DNA of 10,898 nt from JBBIKU01 sp037445245 (GTDB lineage Bacteria; Chloroflexota; Anaerolineae; Anaerolineales; Anaerolineaceae). A program made the position numbers and the translations under genes. Shown here in pieces: positions 5,715 through 10,898 of this stretch. The notes under the pieces were generated by a model. It was given only the letters and a program-made list of their open reading frames with translations. It was not told the origin of the DNA and ran no database searches. Position 1 is the first letter of the stretch; every line of letters starts with the position of its first letter. The stretch covers positions 1 to 10,898 of the forward strand of contig JBBIKU010000081.1 of NCBI GenBank assembly GCA_037445245.1. Reading direction: 5' to 3'.

Positions 5715-6908
5715 TTGGCAAACCCAGGCAGACGCAGCCGGAACACCAGCATCCTGAACATGCTGCTCGAGAAGGCTGACGTTCAGGGCTACCTGACGAC
5801 GGACGATTTGATCGAGGTCTATCCGGACGTGAGCTGCGATGCCGAACGCCTCGAGTCGATCGTGCTGGCACTGCGCCGCAAGGGGGTGGATGTGGTGGAG
5901 GAAGAAGGCGAGGATGAGGAGGACGTATTCGGCAGCGTCATCGAAAATCAACTCGCCCGGCGTAACCGCGATCGCTACGCCGATCTGACCACCATCTCCA
6001 CCGAAGATACGGTAGGGCTGTATCTCAAAGAAATGTCACGCGTTTCGCTGCTGACCATGGAAGAAGAGGTCAACCTGGCAAAACGCATCGAAAGCGGACG
6101 GGCTGCCCGCCTTTACCTGGATCGGATGAAGAATCGCTGCCCGGCAAAAAAACGCCTGGAACTGGAGCGGCAGCAAGCCGACGGTCTGGCTGCCCGCGAA
6201 CACCTGATCAAAGCCAACACCCGGCTGGTGGTCAGTGTTGCCAAACGTTACGTGGGGAGGGGGGTTCCTTTTCTGGATCTGATCCAGGAGGGCAACCTGG
6301 GCTTGATGAAGGCGGTTGAAAAATTCGAATATCGTCGCGGTTTCCGCTTTTCGACCTATGCCACCTGGTGGATCCGCCAGACGATTACCCGCGCCATCGC
6401 CGACCAGGGTCGCACCATCCGCGTGCCGGTGCACATGGTCGACCGCATCCGCCTGCTCTACAAGTCCATGCACGAGCTGGAACAAAGGCTCGGTAGAACG
6501 CCGACCGTAGATGAGCTGGGTGAACAACTTGAGGAAGACCCCGCCAAAGTGGACTGGATGCTGCGGGTTTCCTGGCTGCCGCTCTCGCTGGAAAGTCCGA
6601 TCAACGATGAGGATGAGGAAGCCGAACTGGGCATGTTCGTCGAGGATGAGCTGACCCCGCCGCCCATTCAGTCAGCTTACACCAAGATGCTGGGTGAAAA
6701 GATCGAAGAAGTGCTGGACACGCTGCCGGCGCGCGAAGCGCGCATTTTACGGCTGCGTTTCGGCTTGGAGAACGGGCGCACGTACACCCTGGAGGAAGTA
6801 GGTCAGAAATTCGGTCTGACGCGAGAGCGCATTCGTCAGATCGAGAGCAAGGCGTTGCGCCGGCTGCGCCACCCGCGCCGCGCCCGTCAGTTGCGCGAGT
6901 ACCTGTAG
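5715..6908 (+). CDS. sigA: Principal RNA polymerase sigma factor (RpoD/SigA)
   Basis: 397 residues from TTG 5715. It directs RNA polymerase to housekeeping promoters. Domains seen: region 1.1-like (about 12-62, ILNMLLEKADVQGYLTTDDL), an acidic linker (62-70), region 1.2 (DTVGLYLKEMSRVSLLTMEEE, about 98-118), and region 2 with LIKANTRLVVSVAKRY and GVPFLDLIQEGNLGLMKAVEKF. The -10 recognition helix is FRFSTYATWWIRQTITRAIA (210-229), region 3.0 is VHMVDRI, and region 3.1-3.2 includes RTPTVDELGEQL and WLPLSLESPI. Region 4.2 is TYTLEEVGQKFGLTRERIRQ, ending RLRHPRR. The length and an intact region 1.1 argue for the primary rather than an alternative sigma. The near-consensus promoter upstream suits self-transcription. 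The gene ends 3 bp from the convergent hydrolase gene with no terminator between them. Confidence 0.96.
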   Translation: MANPGRRSRNTSILNMLLEKADVQGYLTTDDLIEVYPDVSCDAERLESIVLALRRKGVDVVEEEGEDEEDVFGSVIENQLARRNRDRYADLTTISTEDTVGLYLKEMSRVSLLTMEEEVNLAKRIESGRAARLYLDRMKNRCPAKKRLELERQQADGLAAREHLIKANTRLVVSVAKRYVGRGVPFLDLIQEGNLGLMKAVEKFEYRRGFRFSTYATWWIRQTITRAIADQGRTIRVPVHMVDRIRLLYKSMHELEQRLGRTPTVDELGEQLEEDPAKVDWMLRVSWLPLSLESPINDEDEEAELGMFVEDELTPPPIQSAYTKMLGEKIEEVLDTLPAREARILRLRFGLENGRTYTLEEVGQKFGLTRERIRQIESKALRRLRHPRRARQLREYL

Positions 6909-6911
6909 TCC

Positions 6912-7802
6912 CTATTCGATCCCAAGATGGCTTTCGAAGAACCCGATCACCCGCTGACGGTAAGCGTGTGGGTCGGCGCGGTGATAGCCGCCGTGCCCGG
7001 CAGCCGGCACGATCCAGAGCGTGGCATGGCTGGCGGCAGCCTGCAATTGCGCTTCGGCACGGGTGCGCTGCGTCTCTTTTTCCCCGTGGATCAGCAACAG
7101 CGGCTGCTGAACATGGGGTAAAACGTCGATCGGGCTGAGCTGACGGGCAGGGACGCCGCTCCACACCCCAAAAAAGAATGCCACCAAACGCTGCATCTGC
7201 CACTCGAAGGATAGCATCCGGGTGGGGGCAGCGGTTATTTCGGCGTACAGGTTGGCATAATTGCCCTGAATGACCAGGGCTTGCAGCTCGGGCTGTGAAT
7301 TGGAGGCGTTCAACAGCGCCACCCCGCCGATTGAGAAACCCAGCCCGCCCAGGCGCTGCACACCGGGTTGCGCCAGGGCAAACGCCGCCATGGCATGCAC
7401 ATCCTGCGTCTCGGCGTAACCAAGGGTGGCGGGAACGCCGGCGCAGTGGCGCTGCTCGAGCGTCAGCACGCCGTAACCGTGATCGGCAAGCAGGCGGGCA
7501 TCGGGCAGCATGGCGTCGCGGTTGGATCCCAGCCCGCCCACCAGCAGGATGACCATTCCATTTTGCGGCGGTCGCCACCAGCCTTTCAAGGTCAAGCCGG
7601 CGGCATTGGTAACGGCGATTGATTCGAAGCCGGGTTGTTGAGCAGCAGATGGCTGGCAGGGAGGATGGGTTAGCACATAAACGTACAGGTTTGCCAGCGC
7701 CAGCATCATCAGCAGCCAGGTACACAGCAGGGCAAAAGCCAGGCGGGGAAGAAAATGCTTCCAGGAAAATTGAAAAAAAGAAGGGCGAGGCACGAGACGC
7801 AT
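6912..7802 (-). CDS. Membrane-anchored alpha/beta hydrolase
   Basis: 296 residues from ATG 7802, which overlaps the upstream stop by 1 nt (TGATG). An in-frame TTG at 7811 is an alternative. Residues about 20-45 form one hydrophobic segment, so the catalytic domain likely faces outward, held by an N-terminal anchor. The fold landmarks are VILLVGGLGSNRD (84-96, oxyanion region), the nucleophile elbow GFSIGG with Ser157, the late strand LLLIHGEKE (235-243, where Glu243 sits where Asp is usual), and PAAGHGGYH with His270 as likely catalytic His. Relatives include esterase-, peptidase- and dienelactone-hydrolase-like enzymes. The substrate cannot be read. Coupling to a metal exporter may be functional or incidental. 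Confidence 0.82.
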   Translation of the reverse strand: MRLVPRPSFFQFSWKHFLPRLAFALLCTWLLMMLALANLYVYVLTHPPCQPSAAQQPGFESIAVTNAAGLTLKGWWRPPQNGMVILLVGGLGSNRDAMLPDARLLADHGYGVLTLEQRHCAGVPATLGYAETQDVHAMAAFALAQPGVQRLGGLGFSIGGVALLNASNSQPELQALVIQGNYANLYAEITAAPTRMLSFEWQMQRLVAFFFGVWSGVPARQLSPIDVLPHVQQPLLLIHGEKETQRTRAEAQLQAAASHATLWIVPAAGHGGYHRADPHAYRQRVIGFFESHLGIE

Positions 7803-8698
7803 CAGACCCAATCGTCGGGTTCCAGGTGGACATAGGCGCGATCGACCTCCGGAAGGGCTTCCAGCCGGGCGATGACCGCATCGGATATGTCATGCGCTTC
7901 GTTGAGAGTTTTACCGCCCTCCACGTTGATGTGCATGTCGACCATCAACTGGGGACCGACGTACTCTGTGCGGGTCTGGTGGACGCGCAGCACGCCGGGC
8001 ACGCTCTCGGCGGCGGCGGCGATGCGTTCCCGCAGCGCTGCCGAGGCGCCTCCCCCGGTGAGATAGGAGAGATTCTCGCGAGCGGCGCGGTAGGCGGCGC
8101 GGAAGATCCACATGGCAACCAGGATGCCCGCCAGCGGGTCGAGTAGGGGATGGGCGAAGTAAGAACCCAGCACGCCGAAAAAAGCCGCAGCCGATGTCAG
8201 CACATCGCTCAGGTTGTCTTGCGCAGTGACCTTGAGAGCGGGGCTGTGCAGCAGCCTGGCGAGGCGGCGGATGAACAGAAACATGCCGACTTTAACCGTC
8301 GCGCTGGCGAGCAGCACCAGCGTTGGCAGGTCAGGCGCCACCGCCGCGCCGCCGGCGAAGAAACGCTCCAGCGCGGCGCGAGAGGCTTCGTACCCCGCCA
8401 GCGCCATGAAGCCTGCCCCCATGATCCCCACCAATGGTTCAAAACGGCTGTGCCCCTGCGGGTGGGTGAGATCGGGTGGGCGCAGGGCAAGGTACATACC
8501 CAGCACCATCAACCACGAGTACAGCAGGTCTGAGACCGAGTTGGCAGCGTCGGCGTAGATTGCCACACTACCGCTTAGGTAAGCCGCTGCCCCTTTGCTG
8601 AGTGTCAACAACAAATTGCCCGCCACACTGATAATCAGCGCCTGCCGGTAGTGTTTTAATTGTTCTGGTTGGGGAGTGTGCTCTCGAATCCAGTCCAT
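7802..8698 (-). CDS. Cation diffusion facilitator, probable Mn2+ exporter type
   Basis: 298 residues from ATG 8698. TTG 8758 and GTG 8707 are in frame, but the ATG matches the usual family length. CDF proteins are dimeric metal/proton antiporters in the inner membrane. Seen: six likely membrane segments, TM2 motif N53-S-V-S-D57, TM5 motif D161-N-L-S-D165, the loop HPQGHSRFEPL (79-89), and a C-terminal cytoplasmic domain (about 215-298) with conserved R243, D254, H256, H269 and HLEP at 291-294. Zinc-type CDFs have His at the first position of these motifs. The N-D/D-D set is that of the MntE/MneP-like manganese group, so Mn2+ export is the best guess. The gene is first in a two-gene operon. 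Confidence 0.88.
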   Translation of the reverse strand: MDWIREHTPQPEQLKHYRQALIISVAGNLLLTLSKGAAAYLSGSVAIYADAANSVSDLLYSWLMVLGMYLALRPPDLTHPQGHSRFEPLVGIMGAGFMALAGYEASRAALERFFAGGAAVAPDLPTLVLLASATVKVGMFLFIRRLARLLHSPALKVTAQDNLSDVLTSAAAFFGVLGSYFAHPLLDPLAGILVAMWIFRAAYRAARENLSYLTGGGASAALRERIAAAAESVPGVLRVHQTRTEYVGPQLMVDMHINVEGGKTLNEAHDISDAVIARLEALPEVDRAYVHLEPDDWV

Positions 8699-8768
8699 TC
8701 CGTTCACTGCAATGCACCACGACAATTCTGTGAAGGTGGTGCGCAATATCCTCCGCAATAATGTGGCA

Positions 8769-8777
8769 ATTGTATCA
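8769..8777 (-). promoter_or_regulatory. Possible extended -10 promoter for the CDF-hydrolase operon
   Basis: The minus strand reads TGATACAAT: a TACAAT -10 at 8769-8774 preceded by TG and one base. No convincing -35 lies 17 bp upstream. Transcription would begin near 8762, giving a leader of about 64 nt to ATG 8698. Confidence 0.35.
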
Positions 8778-8843
8778 CCCGCAGATAGGCTGGAATACTA
8801 TCGCTTGGGAGGGGCGAGTTATTAAATGAGCAAAGACCGTTGA

Positions 8844-8875
8844 ATAAAAAAGACTGCCTCACTTTTGGCAGGCAG
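8844..8875 (-). terminator. Rho-independent terminator of the HtrA-like lipoprotein gene
   Basis: Read on the minus strand: stem CTGCCT (8875-8870), loop of 10 nt, stem AGGCAG (8859-8854), then TCTTTTTT (8853-8846). An alternative 5-bp pairing inside it uses CTGCC/GGCAG. It lies about 25 nt past the TAA of the lipoprotein gene. The 8699-8899 stretch holds this terminator and the CDF leader; no other gene is seen there. Confidence 0.8.
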
Positions 8876-8899
8876 CTTTGATACGCGCCAACGTAGAAA

Positions 8900-10600
8900 T
8901 TATGGGGCTTGGGTGGTCACCCGGGTAACATCCACCAGCACCTTGCCGCCGCTGAAGGACATCACCCCCACGCCGACCGTCCCCTCGCTCAAAACGTCGT
9001 CGATGATCTCTTTCTTGTGGGCGGTCTGCTCCACGCCGTTGATGTAGATGACCAGGCTGTTGCCGCTGCACAGCAAGCCGAGGGTGTTCTTGTTGAAACC
9101 GGTCTTGATGTCGCGGGTGTAGGAGCGCTCGGTGGGCAGCAGGCGGAAATAAGGATTCAGCTTGCGCTCCCGCAAAGCGGGGTCGTAGCGGTAGACCTCA
9201 TAAGCGCCGGCGTAATTGCCCACGGTTGACATGCGCACCTCATACCAGCCGTCGGCTGAGGCGCGGCAGATGACCGCCATGCCGTTGCGCCCACCCTGCA
9301 GGGTTGAGAATTCGGCTTCGACGTATACATCGCGGTAGAAATTGGCTGGGTTTTCAACGTAGGCGTAGGTTTCGGGTGAGGGCATATCGAAGCGCAGGGC
9401 GTCGTTGTAGACTTCGACAAATTCCTTGCTAGCGTCGCCGGCGGCTACGAATTGACTCCAGTTGGAAAGGTCACCGTCGAAAGATTCATCGAAGTACCCT
9501 TCGGCGGATGTGCTTCCTGACTGCCCGCTGGGCTGGGCGCTAAAGTTGTCGATCACTTCTAGTTGCCGCCCGTTGATCTGTCCTTCGAGTACCTCGCCGG
9601 TGCGGATGCGGACGACCTTCACACCCAGCACCGCCCCCTCAGGTTTCCCGCGCAGGATGCCGCAATATTCGGAAAGGGTGCCTTCCTTGGCAAGGGTGAT
9701 GCCCTCCATTTCCATCAAAAAGTCGCCGGCGCGCATGCCGGCTTTGTCCGCCGGGGAACCGGATGTGACCGAATAGATCCAGATGCCGGAGCTGCCGTCC
9801 TCGAAGAGCCAGGCTTCGCCGTTGATGCCGACCGCCAGCACATCTTTGCCGGCTTTGAGGTCCTCCAGCACCGGCAGCGCTTCTTTATACGTGATGGCGA
9901 GATAGCGATTGTCGGTGGCGTTGGAGGCGTAATTGATGCCGACTACCTTTCCCTCTGCGGTGACCAGGGGACCGCCCGAACTGCCGGGGTTGATGATAGC
10001 GTCGTGTTCGACCACCGAGGATACATCGGTCCAATTGGTGTAGGCGGTCGCCTGTTTTTTGGAAATGAAACCCTGGTGGCGGGTGAATTCGGGGTCGCCG
10101 CGCGGATAACCCAGGGCGTATACCTGCAAGCCTAATTCGATGTCGTCGGTAAACCAGTCGAAATAGGTAAAACCTTCACCTTCGATGTCGATCAGCGCCA
10201 GATCGGAGCATTCCGAGCTTGCCAGCAGCCTGGCGCGGTAGGGTTTTGAGTCGCCGTAAAAGTAAACCTCGATCAGCGCCGCCCCGGTCACGACGTGGTT
10301 GTTGGTTACCGCCAGCCCACTCGGGTCAATGATGAAGCCACTGCCGGTGAAGCCGGTTTCAACTTTGCCCTCTGGGTACTCGTAAGCGCCGGTGGTGACA
10401 ATGCGCACTACCGCTTTCTCGGCTTGGCTGAGTTGCGTTACCATTTCGCCGGCGGTGGATGGGCTGGGTTCGTCGACCGCGGTAGCGGTTTGCGGGGTGG
10501 CTGCGTCGTCTTCATCGGAAGTGCTGCTTCCGCCCGGCAAACCACATGCCAGCGCGACGATCACAAGCAAAAGGATCGGAATAAACAATTTGCGATTCAT
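8900..10600 (-). CDS. HtrA/DegP-like trypsin-fold lipoprotein with PDZ and C-terminal jelly-roll domain
   Basis: 566 residues from ATG 10600, with AAAGGAG (10607-10613) 6 nt upstream. An N-terminal hydrophobic stretch ends in VALAC-G (Cys19), a lipoprotein signal, and a low-complexity Ser/Thr/Asp/Pro linker follows to about residue 55. The protease domain has the full triad: NNHVVTG with His102, SDLALI with Asp133, and NPGSSGGPL with Ser208. A PDZ domain follows (about 255-345, GSPADKAGMRAGDFLMEMEG). Then comes a second linker and a C-terminal domain (369-562, DESFDGDLSNWSQF through VGVGVMSFSGGKVLVDV) that reads like DUF1080 / concanavalin-type beta-sandwiches. It is likely a surface-anchored protease whose extra domain binds glycan or cell wall. 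The C-terminal extension is the notable departure from standard HtrA. Confidence 0.9.
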   Translation of the reverse strand: MNRKLFIPILLLVIVALACGLPGGSSTSDEDDAATPQTATAVDEPSPSTAGEMVTQLSQAEKAVVRIVTTGAYEYPEGKVETGFTGSGFIIDPSGLAVTNNHVVTGAALIEVYFYGDSKPYRARLLASSECSDLALIDIEGEGFTYFDWFTDDIELGLQVYALGYPRGDPEFTRHQGFISKKQATAYTNWTDVSSVVEHDAIINPGSSGGPLVTAEGKVVGINYASNATDNRYLAITYKEALPVLEDLKAGKDVLAVGINGEAWLFEDGSSGIWIYSVTSGSPADKAGMRAGDFLMEMEGITLAKEGTLSEYCGILRGKPEGAVLGVKVVRIRTGEVLEGQINGRQLEVIDNFSAQPSGQSGSTSAEGYFDESFDGDLSNWSQFVAAGDASKEFVEVYNDALRFDMPSPETYAYVENPANFYRDVYVEAEFSTLQGGRNGMAVICRASADGWYEVRMSTVGNYAGAYEVYRYDPALRERKLNPYFRLLPTERSYTRDIKTGFNKNTLGLLCSGNSLVIYINGVEQTAHKKEIIDDVLSEGTVGVGVMSFSGGKVLVDVTRVTTQAP

Positions 10601-10629
10601 GTTGTACTCCTTTGGTCCGTCGCAAGATT

Positions 10630-10663
10630 AAAAAACGTCCGCCCGCCGTATTGCCAGGCAGGC
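10630..10663 (-). terminator. Rho-independent terminator of the right-edge gene
   Basis: On the minus strand: GCCTGCC (10663-10657), a 9-nt loop, GGCGGGC (10647-10641) pairing with one G-U, then GGACG and a run of six T (10635-10630). It lies about 17 nt past the TAG of the partial gene. It would stop that transcript before the lipoprotein gene, whose own promoter is then confined to a short interval in which I see no good -10/-35 pair. Confidence 0.65.
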
Positions 10664-10679
10664 AAGCCATAAACTTTGC

Positions 10680-10898
10680 CTATTCTTGGAACGGGTCGTA
10701 AGCCGGGTTACCGCCTGCCCAAACGCAGGTGGGCTTGTCGCCCTGCATGCAGTTTAGGGCGTGCGAGCAGCGGTGGATTAAGACCCGCGGTGGCTGGTCG
10801 GGGAGATGTTCGGCAGGATAGACCTTTTCCGCTTCCAGTGTCACTTCGCAACCGGCGCGCTCACAGTGACGCAGTCTGACTTCCTCCCAGGTTTTATG
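10680..10898 (-). CDS. Conserved Cys-rich protein, 3' end only (5' end outside window)
   Basis: 72 residues are visible on the minus strand, open to the window edge and ending in TAG (10680-10682). They read HKTWEEVRLRHCERAGCEV, then an acidic/aliphatic part, then HRCSHALNCMQGDKPTCVW, and finish in NPAYDPFQE. The Cys spacing is C-x4-C, then C-x6-C-x7-C, and could bind metal or form disulphides. No signal peptide can be judged because the start is missing. I associate similar short Cys-containing C-termini with uncharacterised proteins of Anaerolineae genomes, without a known role. Coding is supported by the long open frame, the sensible composition, and the terminator directly after it. Confidence 0.65.
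   Translation of the reverse strand, partial: HKTWEEVRLRHCERAGCEVTLEAEKVYPAEHLPDQPPRVLIHRCSHALNCMQGDKPTCVWAGGNPAYDPFQE

Noticed and set aside
6601..7893. Long minus-strand open frame (about 430 codons) across the sigA 3' end, the hydrolase and the CDF 3' end
   Set aside because: It lies in another frame of convincing genes with intact motifs, and its product is a Pro/Arg/Ala/Ser-rich shadow with no domain.
9563..10135. Plus-strand open frame of 190 codons inside the HtrA-like gene
   Set aside because: It is antisense to the protease catalytic and PDZ region; no ribosome-binding site or family features support it.
1..10898. CRISPR array, tRNA, rRNA or insertion sequence
   Set aside because: No regularly spaced repeats, tRNA-like cloverleaf, rRNA-like stretch or transposase motif was found on reading both strands.

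Overview
The window looks like a chromosomal segment of a GC-rich bacterium, most likely a Chloroflexota (Anaerolineae-type) genome. This is inference from recollected family resemblance: the secreted HtrA-like lipoprotein with a C-terminal jelly-roll-like domain, the DUF177-sigA pair, and the style of the phage tail protein. No rRNA or tRNA gene is visible to fix the taxonomy.

Bases 1-4463 (+ strand) are a tight block of phage-type structural genes. It opens with the 3' part of a major capsid protein (Mu gpT / HK97-fold type). Next come a small membrane protein built from two copies of one unit, a short basic protein, a probable head-tail connector, a 104-residue protein carrying a motif like the C-terminus of Mu gpF, an unassigned probable virion protein, and a tail-fibre-like protein. 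ATGA overlaps and strong Shine-Dalgarno sites show one operon. The only real non-coding gap, after the capsid gene, holds a 15-16 bp hairpin that ends against the next ribosome-binding site. No tape-measure, tube, sheath, lysin or integrase gene is seen. Terminase and portal could lie upstream of the window.

The block stops 14 bp from the 3' end of a convergent housekeeping gene, rdgB (-), which encodes the nucleotide-pool sanitising XTP/dITP pyrophosphatase. An AT-rich 111 bp spacer with a near-perfect sigma-70 promoter separates rdgB from a rightward DUF177 (YceD-like) gene and the principal sigma factor gene sigA/rpoD. The sigma gene starts at TTG, and its Shine-Dalgarno overlaps the DUF177 stop codon. 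The rpmF (ribosomal protein L32) gene that commonly follows DUF177 is absent.

Bases 6912-8698 (-) hold a two-gene operon with a 1-nt stop/start overlap: a cation diffusion facilitator with an N-D/D-D metal site (Mn2+-type) followed by a membrane-anchored alpha/beta hydrolase. The hydrolase ends 3 bp from sigA. Further right is a secreted HtrA/DegP-like lipoprotein with a PDZ domain and a C-terminal carbohydrate-binding-like domain (-), which has its own terminator. At the right edge is the 3' end of a Cys-rich conserved protein (-), also with a terminator.

No CRISPR array, insertion sequence, tRNA or rRNA is visible. The parts most worth a second look are the compact virion cassette pressed against rdgB, its duplicated membrane protein and hairpin, the gpF-like mini-protein, and the symmetrical promoter between rdgB and the DUF177-sigA operon.
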